Assembly: GCF_015690345.1 (NCBI RefSeq)
Contig: NZ_JADPUN010000377.1
Location: forward strand, 1 to 62,609
Length of the DNA: 62,609 nucleotides
DNA from: Plantactinospora alkalitolerans
Lineage (GTDB): Bacteria > Actinomycetota > Actinomycetes > Mycobacteriales > Micromonosporaceae
Direction: 5' to 3'
Positions 15,938 through 24,665 of this stretch are shown in pieces. Each line of letters begins with the position of its first letter. The stretch's first letter is position 1. Made by a program: the position numbers and the translations under genes. The notes under the pieces were generated by a model, which saw only the letters and a program-made list of their open reading frames with translations, was not told the DNA's origin and made no database searches.

Positions 15938-17010
15938 AGCTCCGATCCCTGCTGTCACTAGCCGTGGCGCTCGTCGCCATGTTCATCCTCTGCGCCGGCG
16001 GTCTCGGCGGATTCCTTCGCGGCAGCGCCGCCGCCGGTTGTATCCCCGTCACCGCCTCGCCGACAACGTCAACGTCCCCATTCAAGCCGCCCACCGTCTG
16101 GCCGGCCATCGGTGACTGGAACAGCGACCAAGTCGGCAACGCCGCCACGATCGTCACCACCGGCGCCCGTCTCGGAGTGCCAGCCCGCGGATGGGTGATC
16201 GCGGTCGCCACCGCCATGCAGGAAAGCACCCTGCGGATCCTGGTTGGCGGCGACCGCGACTCGGTCGGGTTGTTCCAGCAGCGCCCCAGCCAAGGGTGGG
16301 GCACCCCGGCCCAGCTTCAGGACCCCGTCTACGCGGCCGAGAAGTTCTTCGGCGAGTTGGCCACGATCAGCGGCTGGCAGACGATGCCGCTCGCCGAGGC
16401 CGCCCAGGCCGTGCAGATCAGCGCCTTCCCCGACGCGTACGCGAAATGGGAGGTACCTGCCACCCAGCTGGTTACCGCGATCGCCGACGCCGCCGGCCTA
16501 CCCACCGACGGCATGGCCGGGTGCGGGGCCATCGGCCCGTGGACCCAGCCGGTACTCGCCCCTGTCGGGTCGGAGTTCCGCAGCTCGGACCGGCCCGGTC
16601 ACGACGGCGTCGACCTGAGCGCTCCGCAGGGAACCATCATCCGCGCCGCGTCCGCCGGCACCGTCCGCACCGTCCGCTGCGACGCCTTCTACGAAAGCAC
16701 GGGCGCCGAATGGGGCTGCGACCGCGACGGCCACCCCGAACTCACCAAAGGCTGCGGCTGGTACATCGACATCGACCACGCCGCCGGTCTGCTCACCCGC
16801 TACTGCCACATGGACCAACGCCCGATGGTGACGGTCGGGCAGGCGGTCGCCGTCGGCCAGCCCATCGGCGTCGCCGGCTCCACCGGCCACAGCTCGGGCC
16901 CGCACCTGCACTACGAGGTGCACCAGAACAGTGATGCGAGCGCGAACGGCGCGATCGACCCGGTGCCCTTCATGGCCGCGCAGAACGCCCCGCTCGGTCA
17001 AGTGAGCTGA
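15934..17010 (+). CDS. Two-domain cell-wall hydrolase: lytic-transglycosylase-like plus M23 peptidase (358 aa)
   Basis: This is a predicted envelope enzyme that opens peptidoglycan for the DNA-transfer channel. An N-terminal helix (LSLAVALVAMFILCAGGLGG, residues 7-26) anchors or exports it. Residues about 55-185 resemble a lysozyme-like domain (IAVATAMQESTLR, DSVGLFQQRPSQGWG). Residues about 200-350 are an M23 endopeptidase with GHDGVDL near residue 221 and HLHYEV near residue 324, the zinc ligands. Combined transglycosylase and M23 proteins occur in conjugative elements of Gram-positive bacteria. The ATG overlaps the stop of the 35-aa leader. It is the best evidence for cell-envelope transfer functions in this block after the coupling ATPase. 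Confidence 0.9.
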   Translation: MKLRSLLSLAVALVAMFILCAGGLGGFLRGSAAAGCIPVTASPTTSTSPFKPPTVWPAIGDWNSDQVGNAATIVTTGARLGVPARGWVIAVATAMQESTLRILVGGDRDSVGLFQQRPSQGWGTPAQLQDPVYAAEKFFGELATISGWQTMPLAEAAQAVQISAFPDAYAKWEVPATQLVTAIADAAGLPTDGMAGCGAIGPWTQPVLAPVGSEFRSSDRPGHDGVDLSAPQGTIIRAASAGTVRTVRCDAFYESTGAEWGCDRDGHPELTKGCGWYIDIDHAAGLLTRYCHMDQRPMVTVGQAVAVGQPIGVAGSTGHSSGPHLHYEVHQNSDASANGAIDPVPFMAAQNAPLGQVS

Positions 17011-17221
17011 TGTAGTTCCTCAAATAACATGGCCCATTCTCCAAAGAGCTGTCCACGTTTTGGCCCATGGGACATATCAATGAGAAGATAAGTCGACTCT
17101 CGGCTGACATGGCGAATCTCAGTGGATCAACGACGCGCGGCGCGCGTTGCCGGCACTTGAGCCGCGCGACTGACGGCATTTGAGGATGTCGGTCGCCAGC
17201 CGGGCTGGCCGCCTTGCCGAT

Positions 17222-17470
17222 TCAACTCTCATCCATCTCGTTAGTTGTTGATGACCGGCCACGCCCCGTCGGCCGACGGGCGTTCGTTGTAGCTACACCT
17301 CGCGACCAGAGGCTCGTCCGGAACAACTCTGCAAGCGCTCGGACGAGAACGGCGCGCTCACCTGGTTTACTGTCTCGCAGAACGATCATCAACGCGACGA
17401 TTTTGGCAATCGCATATATCGCCGCACAAAGGCTGCTAATCAATACAACCGTGTTGCTGACCAGCCCCAT
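17222..17470 (-). CDS. Small single-pass membrane protein (82 aa)
   Basis: The start ATG at 17470 has a strong GGAGGAA eight bases upstream on the minus strand. The first 30 residues hold a membrane segment (VVLISSLCAAIYAIAKIVAL), followed by a basic cytoplasmic tail (RDSKPGERAVLVRAL, TTNARRPTGRGRSS). Flanking DNA is degenerate, and it lies downstream of a broken terC on the same strand. The function is unknown. The ribosome site makes it more credible than the many other short frames nearby. Confidence 0.5.
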   Translation of the reverse strand: MGLVSNTVVLISSLCAAIYAIAKIVALMIVLRDSKPGERAVLVRALAELFRTSLWSRGVATTNARRPTGRGRSSTTNEMDES

Positions 17471-17832
17471 ACCCGTTCCTCCGGCAAGTGAGCACCACCA
17501 GCGCAGGCACCGGAGAGGTGGACGCGCTGTGGGCGTTACGGACAAGTCGGAGGTCTCTTCCATCGGTGGGGGCTGGCCTTGCTCACACCGACCAACGGCA
17601 CCGGGCCACGTCTCCCTCATCAGTTCGGCGGCCGTGCTGACGACACCGTCGCGGGGAATACTCCCCTCCTGTGTCACTGATTGTCTCGCACTTGCGCCGC
17701 CTCCGTCATCTGTGCCGTCTCGGTCCCACTCACCGCCGGGTGCCTGCCCCTATAGATATGGGCAAAAGCCGCACGGCCCACCCGCACAACCACCGTGATA
17801 GCAACCGCGATGCCGCCGCTCGCAACAGTCAC

Positions 17833-18351
17833 GCAGCCGCTGGAGCACCTGCCTGACCTCGATGAAGCCGAGGATGCAGCCGGTCCGGCGCCGCTGAGCA
17901 GGAAGTAGAGCTGATGCAGGCCCATCACTGCGGACACGTTGGCCTGAAGACCATGTAGGGCTCCTCGGTGATGCCGAAGATGGCCGGAATCGAGTCGAGC
18001 GCGAGGATGAGGTGGGTCGTGCCGATCGCGGCCGTCACGAGGAACAGCAGGGTGAACGTCCGCCGCCCTTCGCCGTTGACTGTCGTGAACCGGCCGTTGC
18101 CGTAGTCCTGCCGCAGGGCCGATCGCGGTGTAGATCAGGAAACGTGCCGAAGAGGTAGAACACCCAGGCAAACTGGGAGATCAGCGCCGCCCGCCGCGAT
18201 GAACGCGCCCCCGGCATTACCAGCGCCAGGTGACGCCGATCAGCAACACCTGCTGCTGGTACGTCCGCGGCACCGCGAACCAGCTGATGATGATCACCAA
18301 GACGAACAGGTTGTCCACCGACAGGCTGTACTCGGTAGCCAGCCGGCGCAG
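17833..18351 (-). pseudogene. terC: TerC-family membrane protein, multiply frameshifted
   Basis: Translating the minus strand in shifting frames recovers a TerC-like order. It runs ATEYSLSVDNLFVLVIIISW and FAVPRTYQQQVLLIGV (18351 downwards), then a LISQFAWVFYLFGTF helix. After that come TTVNGEGRRTFTLLFLVTAA and THLILALDSIPAIFGITEEP, and finally VSAVMGLHQLYFLLSGA and ILGFIEVRQVLQRL. TerC proteins are multi-helix membrane proteins linked to metal or tellurite resistance. Frames change at least four times, so no product of normal length is possible. The region is decayed host-type DNA inside the element. Confidence 0.82.
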
Positions 18352-18939
18352 AACTCACCTGCCGGTCTGACCGACCGTCGCTCGCACTTGATTCACTCGC
18401 ACTCGGCGTATGAAAAGCGCACGACACGACACCAGGGTCCTACGCGCAGTTCACGGACAGCGGAGCGGCTGCACCCGCCTGAAACGCTCCGCCGTCGCCA
18501 TGGCCCGCTCCGGCCTTACAGCAGCAGCCACGGCACTGGTCATCGAGCGCACCACGCTGCTGGGGTAACAGCCGGATCAGCGCCACGGGCGCCAACCGGT
18601 AGCGCTGCCGTCAACGACCGGCAGCGTTCCCGACAACCCTGCCAAACCATCTTTGGCCCTCACTCAACCCAGCTGCCTTGCCAGCAGAAGCGGCCAGAAC
18701 GCTGAGAAGAACGCCCGGGACACAACGGCGAGAAGACCAAGCAGACTCTGGCCAGCACCTCTGATCGGGACAACAAGAACGAGAACCTACAGCTGACTGG
18801 CTGGCGTCCAACAAATAGCGCACCAGTCATATAACGCACGTTCCCGGCAGCCGCCCGCCTGACCGGCCCGTCACCATCCCCGATCCCCGCTCAACCCGAG
18901 CGGCCCCATCCACAGTGGGTTTCCAATAAGGAGCAACCC
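18352..18939. other. 588-bp region without a supported gene
   Basis: Several frames are open on both strands, but none has a ribosome site, codon bias like the neighbours or a recognisable motif. The only clear structure is a short stem CCGCTC/GAGCGG at 18887-18903, just ahead of the next gene's AAGGAG site. The region looks like debris on the 5' side of the broken terC. Confidence 0.5.
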
Positions 18940-19239
18940 GTGAGCACCGACGAGGATACGGACCAGGAGGAACTGCTGCAGCGCCTGCTTCAGCATTTCC
19001 TTTCCAGCGACGACCTCAACGAACTCTGCGCCGATGCCGGCCTGCCCGTGCTCATCGACAGCAACGGACAGCCGGTGTACGTGCGGGAGGCCGTCTCCTA
19101 CGACGACGCCGGGGTCATGACCCTCAACCGCGGTGTGGTGATCCGGCTGTCCGACGGCGGCGAACTGCAACTCACCATCGTCACCTCCCGCCACCCCGTG
19201 AGCCCGGTCCAGATTCGCCCACCCGGCACCCGGGCCTGA
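18940..19239 (+). CDS. Small acidic hypothetical protein (99 aa)
   Basis: The GTG at 18940 follows AAGGAGCAA at 18928-18936. The N-terminal 25 residues are very acidic and helical (STDEDTDQEELLQRLLQHFL). A VLIDSNGQPVYVREAV hairpin and a GVVIRLSDGGELQLTIVTS strand pair follow. No domain is recognised. It resumes the plus-strand cargo series after the terC debris and is separated from the next gene by a strong hairpin. Confidence 0.72.
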   Translation: MSTDEDTDQEELLQRLLQHFLSSDDLNELCADAGLPVLIDSNGQPVYVREAVSYDDAGVMTLNRGVVIRLSDGGELQLTIVTSRHPVSPVQIRPPGTRA

Positions 19240-19269
19240 ACCGCAGGCCGCGGGGCGTCGCAGCGCCCT

Positions 19270-19295
19270 CCGGGCACCCCGATCCGGGTGCCCGG
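19270..19295. repeat. Perfect 10-bp stem before the 412-aa gene
   Basis: CCGGGCACCC and GGGTGCCCGG flank CGATCC. It shares the CCGGGCAC core with the stems at 7627 and 20857. Confidence 0.75.
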
Positions 19296-19393
19296 CCACC
19301 AAGCTCGCCAGCCGCACGCTCACGTGCCGCGAAGCGCCGGAGACCGGCGCAGTCATGTCAGCAATCCGCACCCAAGCAGAAGGAGGCACCACC

Positions 19394-20632
19394 ATGTCCT
19401 ACCAGCCGGGCGACCCCATCGCCCCTGAGCACACGAGCGGACCGTGCCTGATCGGCCAGCTCGACGACGACGGACACAGCGTCTCCGCCGTCGCCATCAC
19501 CGACCATTCCGACCCCCACCACGTACTGCCGATTCTGCGGAGCATGCTGGACGCCGCCGCCGGCGACATCCAGATGATGACCGAGCAGATCATGACCCAC
19601 GGCTGGATCTCCCTCGATCCAGCTCACCAGCTGGCGGATGCCGCACCAGCGTCGGCCGAGCTTCCGCGGCTCCGTTTCGGCCTGGACGAGGCCAGCGTGC
19701 CGCCGCACGCCGAGTGGCTGTACCTGCTCGGTGATGGTGAACCGACGGTCCTGGTCTACGAGGCGACCGTGCACGGCACCTGGGCATGGCACAGCCGCCA
19801 CTGGCTCCCGGCGCCCGGTGACGCGCCGCTGCCGACCGGGCTCGGCATCGCTGGAGACCTCGCCACCGGGCATGGTGACCACGAGTGGCGGCCCGCGACG
19901 ATCGGTCTCGCCGGGCTACACACCGCCTGGCGGGCCGAGATCTGCTCCACGGAATGGGCGCGCGGGGTCATCGTCGCTCGCCTCGACCGGGAGGTGCTGC
20001 GCGACGTCATCGACGTGACGAGGCAGTGGAACGAGGGGCGGCTACCCGGTTCGGGCCTGCCCTCGCTGGCCCTCGTCGAACACGTCCTGATCGTTCTGTG
20101 GTTCGACGGCTCGGGCCACGAGCAGACGCAACAGATCATGCCTGGGCTCCGGCTGCGACCCGACGGAGCCGGCTACGAGATGGCGCGGCGGATGCTGCCG
20201 GACATCGACGTTCACTACGTCATCGGTCAGCACGTCCTTCCCTGGGTCCTGCCCGCGGAGGAACGGCCCGGGTACCGACGCGACGAGTTGCGCAACGGCG
20301 TCCCGCCCATCCGGGAGTGGGTCACCGAGACCGGCGTGCACACGGCCTACCCACCCCTGCGCGGCTATCCGCTGTCGCTCATCGCCTCCGCGTTGGCCGA
20401 CCTCGCCGACGACGGGCCGGCGGCAGTGGCCAGTTACGACCACCCGCACCAGGTCTGCCTGATCGCCGGCAGCCACGCCCTCGTCGTCACCCCCACCGCC
20501 TGGAACGGCCGATCGCACGTGACCTTGCCCCGCCCGCTCGGCGGCACCTGGACCGCCGATCCGCTGGTCCCGGTCTTCAGCCCGTGGCAGGTCGCCACCC
20601 GCTGCGGGATCCTCCGCAGCCGCAACCACTGA
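19394..20632 (+). CDS. Hypothetical protein, large cargo gene (412 aa)
   Basis: The ATG at 19394 follows AAGGAGGC at 19379-19386. The soluble alpha/beta protein has an N-terminal stretch DDDGHSVSAVAITDHSDPHH, a helix MLDAAAGDIQMMTEQIMTHG, and several tryptophan-rich segments (WLYLLGDGEPTVLVYEATVH, HVLIVLWFDGSGHEQTQQ). No enzyme motif or membrane helix is seen and I recognise no family. The gene stands as its own unit between the hairpins at 19270 and 20857. Confidence 0.78.
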   Translation: MSYQPGDPIAPEHTSGPCLIGQLDDDGHSVSAVAITDHSDPHHVLPILRSMLDAAAGDIQMMTEQIMTHGWISLDPAHQLADAAPASAELPRLRFGLDEASVPPHAEWLYLLGDGEPTVLVYEATVHGTWAWHSRHWLPAPGDAPLPTGLGIAGDLATGHGDHEWRPATIGLAGLHTAWRAEICSTEWARGVIVARLDREVLRDVIDVTRQWNEGRLPGSGLPSLALVEHVLIVLWFDGSGHEQTQQIMPGLRLRPDGAGYEMARRMLPDIDVHYVIGQHVLPWVLPAEERPGYRRDELRNGVPPIREWVTETGVHTAYPPLRGYPLSLIASALADLADDGPAAVASYDHPHQVCLIAGSHALVVTPTAWNGRSHVTLPRPLGGTWTADPLVPVFSPWQVATRCGILRSRNH

Positions 20633-20856
20633 CCCACCCACCAAGGCAGCAACAGCCGGCCATCGGCCCGACGCTGACGAGGGCCCCCTCACCGACCTCG
20701 CCGATCGGCCCGTCGCCCGCACCATCGTCGCCGGGTTCTCCAGCCCTGGCTGCTGACCGCACCTCCGGCCGCCGGCTGAAGCCACCCGCCGGACTACCGC
20801 ACCACCGCACGCGCACCACCCGGCCGTTGCCCGGCCGACCCGCGCACACCGCGCAC

Positions 20857-20888
20857 CCCGGGCACGGCCGTAGAAGGCCGTGCCCGGG
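20857..20888. repeat. Hairpin nearly identical to the one at 7627
   Basis: CCCGGGCACGGCC (20857-20869) and GGCCGTGCCCGGG (20876-20888) flank GTAGAA. Thirteen of the fourteen arm bases of the 7627-7656 stem are preserved, but the loop differs. It lies 27 bp upstream of the monooxygenase start. Confidence 0.85.
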
Positions 20889-20915
20889 TTCCCACCCCCT
20901 GCAGAAGGGAACCCC

Positions 20916-22073
20916 ATGGACTCGAACCTCGCTCCGACCGCTCGCACCAGCGGCGTCGGAAACCGCCGGCTAACCGTCGCCGTGATCGGCGGCAGCCTCA
21001 CCGGCCCCGTCACCGCTCTGCTGCTGCTGCGCGCCGGCATCGACGTCACCGTCTACGAGGCAACACCAGTGTCCGCCCCCCTCGGTGGCGGACTCATCGG
21101 CCTGGAACACATCGCACTCGACGTGCTCGACCGTCTCGACATCCCACAGCGTGACTTCGTCGCCTACGACTCCGAGACGATCCGGCAAGTCGCGGTCCGC
21201 GACCGGCAGCCCACGCACACCGTGCTGCGCACCTACCCCGGACGGAACACCACCTGGCCCCTGCTGCACCGCGCGTTGGCCGCCCGGCTCCCCGCAGGCG
21301 TCCTGCGCAAGGGAATGAGGGTCACCGGCCTGACCCACCACGCCGGTCCCCCTATCCTGCACTTCGCGGACGGGCAGACTGAGCCGGCCGACCTGGTGGT
21401 GTTCGCCGACGGCCGGTCCTCGATCGGCCGTCGCCTCCTGGACCCGGACCGGAAGTTGCGCTACGCCGGCTACGTCGCCCACCGCGGCATCGCGACCAGC
21501 ATTCCGCAGCCCGACATGCGTGACTTCGTCCGGATGGAGCCCTGTCCCGGCGTTCAGTTCAACGTCGCCCCGGTCCCCGGCGGCTGCGACTGGACGTTCT
21601 ACCTCGGCTGCACACCGGCCACGTACGAGCAGCACTTCGGGGCCGCGCCCACCCGCCGAGTCTTCGCCCTGCCACAGCACATCACCCCGGCCGCCCGCGC
21701 CCACGTCGACGAGCACGCCGACCATCTCCTCCCGCCCGACCACGCGGCGGTCGTGCACGCCACGGCCACCCGCATGGCAGTGCCAGTTTTGGACATCGAC
21801 CCGCCCACCCGCATGGTGTGGCCAGTCGGCGACGGGCACGCCGTTCTGCTCGGCGATGCCCTCGCACCAGTGCGCCCGCACACCGCCCGCGGCGCCAACA
21901 ACGGCATCGAGCAGGCCGCCGGCCTGGCCGCCGCGCTCACCCAGCACCGCCGGTATGGCGCCAACCTGCCCACCGCCCTGCACGGCTGGCAACGCCGACA
22001 TCTGCCCACCGCAGTCGCCGCCGTACAGCAAGGCCCCGTCATCGGCGACAAGCTCGGCCTCGGCGCCCGATAG
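20916..22073 (+). CDS. FAD-dependent monooxygenase (385 aa)
   Basis: The protein has the three marks of group A flavin hydroxylases. They are an N-terminal Rossmann motif VAVIGGSLTGPVTALLLL near residue 20, a central DLVVFADGRSSIGR (the DG motif that also contacts NADPH), and WPVGDGHAVLLGDALAPVRP near residue 300 (the GD motif). Length is usual for the family. Such enzymes insert oxygen into aromatic or polyketide substrates or inactivate antibiotics; the substrate cannot be read from sequence. The ATG at 20916 follows AGAAGGGA and a strong hairpin. It is unusual cargo between unknown genes and a partition operon. Confidence 0.88.
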   Translation: MDSNLAPTARTSGVGNRRLTVAVIGGSLTGPVTALLLLRAGIDVTVYEATPVSAPLGGGLIGLEHIALDVLDRLDIPQRDFVAYDSETIRQVAVRDRQPTHTVLRTYPGRNTTWPLLHRALAARLPAGVLRKGMRVTGLTHHAGPPILHFADGQTEPADLVVFADGRSSIGRRLLDPDRKLRYAGYVAHRGIATSIPQPDMRDFVRMEPCPGVQFNVAPVPGGCDWTFYLGCTPATYEQHFGAAPTRRVFALPQHITPAARAHVDEHADHLLPPDHAAVVHATATRMAVPVLDIDPPTRMVWPVGDGHAVLLGDALAPVRPHTARGANNGIEQAAGLAAALTQHRRYGANLPTALHGWQRRHLPTAVAAVQQGPVIGDKLGLGAR

Positions 22074-22330
22074 GGCCACCGCCTGCCGTGGCCAGAGCCC
22101 CACCGCCCCACCTACACATTCAAAAATAGACCCAGGTCACCCCGCCCGCGCATGAGCGCGCAGTCAGCGCTGAAGAACCTGCGGCATGCGTAGTGATCGG
22201 CGACGAACTCGCAACAGCAACTTCGTCGAAAACGAGTGAAGGTTCCGTGGCCATTGGGTTCAGTGAGTCGGTCCGGACGTCTGAGGTGCTCACTGCGGCA
22301 TCACACTCCCCGGACGGTAGTTTACGAAGC

Positions 22331-22918
22331 ATGAAGTTTTATTCGCTTCCTGCCGTCGCGATTGCAACGATCCTCCTCGCCGGTTGCGGCAACAGCGGCG
22401 ATGCACCAGCACCCCAGGGTCCGGCCCCGCAGTCCAGTTCGGCCCCGCCGGCGGCGCCTACCGCGAGGACCCCGGCGGCCGCAGACAGTTCGCCAGTCCC
22501 GCCCGAGAAACAGGGCCCGGCCCGGCTCAAGATCGGCCAGACATACACCGGCGCCGACGCGGAAGTAACCATCCACTCGGCCAAATTCGGTGGACGTGCC
22601 GACTCGGAGCCCGACAAGGGCAAAGTGTGGGTGCCGGCCGACGTGAGAATCTGCAACACCACCAAGGGCGAGGACCTGCCGACCCCGAGTTGGAGCTCCT
22701 GGCAGCTCAAGACCACCGACGATTACGAGCTACAGCCTGCCGACATCACTCCCAAGCCAAGGCAGCCCGCCCTGCCTTACTCCGCCACACTGCTGCCGAA
22801 AGACTGCGTTCGCGGCTGGCTCACCTTTGAGCTAGACAAAAAAAGCAAAATCAAGGAGATCCGCCTCATTGAGGACCAGCTGTTCGGCCCAGGGCCAGCC
22901 ATCGCGATCTGGAACTAA
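22331..22918 (+). CDS. Lipoprotein with a DUF4352-like domain (195 aa)
   Basis: A short signal peptide ends in the lipobox LLAGC with the lipidated cysteine at residue 19. A Ser/Pro/Ala-rich linker (residues 20-65) and a beta-sandwich-like domain follow (RLKIGQTYTGADAEVTIHSA, VWVPADVRICNTTKG, CVRGWLTFELDKKSKIKE). That pattern fits the DUF4352 type of extracellular lipoproteins. No good ribosome site precedes ATG 22331; an in-frame start at 22193 exists but would bury the signal. It is anchored outside the membrane; the role is unknown. Confidence 0.75.
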   Translation: MKFYSLPAVAIATILLAGCGNSGDAPAPQGPAPQSSSAPPAAPTARTPAAADSSPVPPEKQGPARLKIGQTYTGADAEVTIHSAKFGGRADSEPDKGKVWVPADVRICNTTKGEDLPTPSWSSWQLKTTDDYELQPADITPKPRQPALPYSATLLPKDCVRGWLTFELDKKSKIKEIRLIEDQLFGPGPAIAIWN

Positions 22919-22921
22919 ACG

Positions 22922-23095
22922 GACACGTGCTTCGCCAACAGCGAGGGCGACTACTTTTTCGGACCCGTCGGCGCGCACGCCGACGGGTCCGAGGAGGCAG
23001 AGCTTGTCCTCGTCGACGTGGACATTGGGTCGGGGCATCTCACCGGGCCGACCTTCTACTTGACGGTGGACACGCCAAGGCGGCCAACCAGCTAA
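22922..23095 (+). pseudogene. Orphan C-terminal coding fragment (about 57 codons)
   Basis: Immediately after the lipoprotein stop, and in the same frame, a protein-like stretch runs from CFANSEGDYFFGPVGAHADG through EEAELVLVDVDIGSGHLTG to a TAA at 23093. It has no start codon or ribosome site. The strand pattern loosely recalls the end of a nitrilase-type hydrolase, but that is weak. It is best read as the tail of a lost gene, or as a readthrough extension of the lipoprotein. Confidence 0.4.
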
Positions 23096-23134
23096 TGAGC
23101 GTCGGCTACACGGCTTGCGTCGGTCTGGCTTTAG

Positions 23135-23605
23135 TCAGTTGGACACTTGCCGGAACGCGGAGCCCTTCGCTGTCCGCGCCTCTACTTTCTCGATAATGCG
23201 GTCGACGACCCTCGACGAATCTTTCCACTTCATCGCGAGCCGATCGTGGTCCATGCCGTGCTCCGCGACGATGTCACGCAGCTGCTCCAGGTCGAGCTCG
23301 GCCAGCGTTGACCGGAGGCCGGCCTCGCCTCGCTCTGCGAACACGGCAAAAGGATCAAGGACTCCAGGCGCACGGCGTCCACTCCGCCGTACAGGGGCAG
23401 CTGTCGCTGTGTGGGCGTCCGAGGCGAGAGCTCGTTGTAGCGCAGTGGCGAACCGACCGGTGCGAATCGCTTCGTCGGCTACCACCGAGATGAGCCGGGC
23501 GAGCGGCACGGCGACTTCAGGGCGCGCTGCGGCGAGCTGCGAAAGCGAGTCGGAAGCGGCCTGAACCGCGCCGGAGATGTCGTCCGGAAGGGCTTGACTG
23601 GTCAT
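23135..23605 (-). CDS. ParA-partner protein, putative ParB-like adaptor (156 aa)
   Basis: The ATG at 23605 overlaps the stop of parA as ATGA, so the two are translationally coupled. The protein is helical: AVQAASDSLSQLAAARPEVA and AVPLARLISVVADEAIRTGR at the N-terminus, a basic proline-containing middle, and TLAELDLEQLRDIVAEHGMD with DRLAMKWKDSSRVVDRIIEK at the C-terminus. No canonical ParB box or HTH is visible. By position it should be the DNA-binding or adaptor partner of the ParA ATPase in plasmid partition. The family is not recognised. Confidence 0.75.
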   Translation of the reverse strand: MTSQALPDDISGAVQAASDSLSQLAAARPEVAVPLARLISVVADEAIRTGRFATALQRALASDAHTATAAPVRRSGRRAPGVLDPFAVFAERGEAGLRSTLAELDLEQLRDIVAEHGMDHDRLAMKWKDSSRVVDRIIEKVEARTAKGSAFRQVSN

Positions 23606-24654
23606 GCAGTTTCCTCTACTGCCTCGATGAATTCTTTGGCCAGGTTACGGAAGACCTCGTAGCCACCCTGGTACTGGTATTTCTGGCGTAACGTGGACAT
23701 AGAGGAAAACTCGGCCGAGGCCGCGATCGCATTACCTTCTGGGACGACAGTCTCGAACACAGGCGGCAGCTCTTCGTCATTCAGTAGCCGGTCGATGGTC
23801 GTGCGGTGAACCGTCGACGCTGAACGGTACTTTGTGACGACAATGCCAATTTCGTGAATTGTTTCCCCAAGGTTGTCGGCAAAAGCTTTGACTCTGGCCT
23901 GGATCTGCGGAATACCGTAGGTTGAAAGAACGTCCGGGATGGTCGGGATGATATAGCCGTCCGAAATGCGAAGCCCATTGAGTGTCACGATGCCGAGATT
24001 CGGGGGGCAGTCGACTAAGACGAAGTCGTAGTTTTCGAGAATTGGCCGGACCGCTTTCCGCAGCAGATCGGTGGGGTTGTTCGAATAGAACCGACCGGAC
24101 GGCATCGACGCAAGGCGGTCCTGTACATCGATGAGGTCGAGCGAGGAGGGAAGTAGATCAACACTCTGCACCTCAGCGACCGGGCTCACCTTGCGCTGAA
24201 GTGTGGCATCGAGATCGAACTCGGCCAACTCGCCATCGGGGCGCAACGCGTCAGTGAAGAGCGTGACCAACGTATGCTTCTGCGCATTCAGGTCACGCCA
24301 CCGATCCTCGCCGACAAGAACGGTAGTCGCATTCGTCTGTGGGTCTAGGTCGACGACAAGGACTCGCTTGCCAAACTCGACCGACAGCATTTCGGCCAAA
24401 CCGATGGTGGTAGTGGTCTTTCCAACGCCACCCTTGAGATTGATCGTCGATATCACGTATGCCATGTGCCTGTTCCTCCGTCGAAGATATCGCCTGACAG
24501 CATCACGCGCGAAGACCGGCCCCGCGCGCAGCTCCGCCACTGGAGCCGGAAAACGCTCGTCGCGCACCCGCCAGTTGGAGACCACCGTGCGACTGACGCG
24601 AGCAAGCTCCGCAATCTCCGCCAAGCCGGCGAGATCAGCCTCATCTGCAGGCAT
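23602..24654 (-). CDS. parA: ParA-type partition ATPase with an N-terminal HTH (350 aa)
   Basis: The ATPase positions or segregates plasmid-like DNA. Residues 10-60 form a MerR/HTH-like DNA-binding domain (LAEIAELARVSRTVVSNWRV, FARDAVRRYLRRRNR). The ATPase begins near residue 65 with the deviant Walker A KGGVGKTTT (residues 74-82), then VLVVDLDPQTNATT and DFVLVDCPPNLG. The layout resembles plasmid ParAs that repress their own promoter, such as P1 ParA. The start ATG at 24654 has AGGAGGG upstream and follows a promoter-like region with inverted repeats. The operon runs against the surrounding cargo genes and looks like a separate module. Confidence 0.9.
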   Translation of the reverse strand: MPADEADLAGLAEIAELARVSRTVVSNWRVRDERFPAPVAELRAGPVFARDAVRRYLRRRNRHMAYVISTINLKGGVGKTTTTIGLAEMLSVEFGKRVLVVDLDPQTNATTVLVGEDRWRDLNAQKHTLVTLFTDALRPDGELAEFDLDATLQRKVSPVAEVQSVDLLPSSLDLIDVQDRLASMPSGRFYSNNPTDLLRKAVRPILENYDFVLVDCPPNLGIVTLNGLRISDGYIIPTIPDVLSTYGIPQIQARVKAFADNLGETIHEIGIVVTKYRSASTVHRTTIDRLLNDEELPPVFETVVPEGNAIAASAEFSSMSTLRQKYQYQGGYEVFRNLAKEFIEAVEETA

Positions 24655-24665
24655 CGCACCCTCCT

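Noticed and set aside
18035-18705. Two frames around 18.0-18.7 kb taken as separate genes
   Set aside because: The minus-strand one is a frame fragment of the broken terC. The plus-strand one has no ribosome site and Arg/Pro-rich shadow composition.
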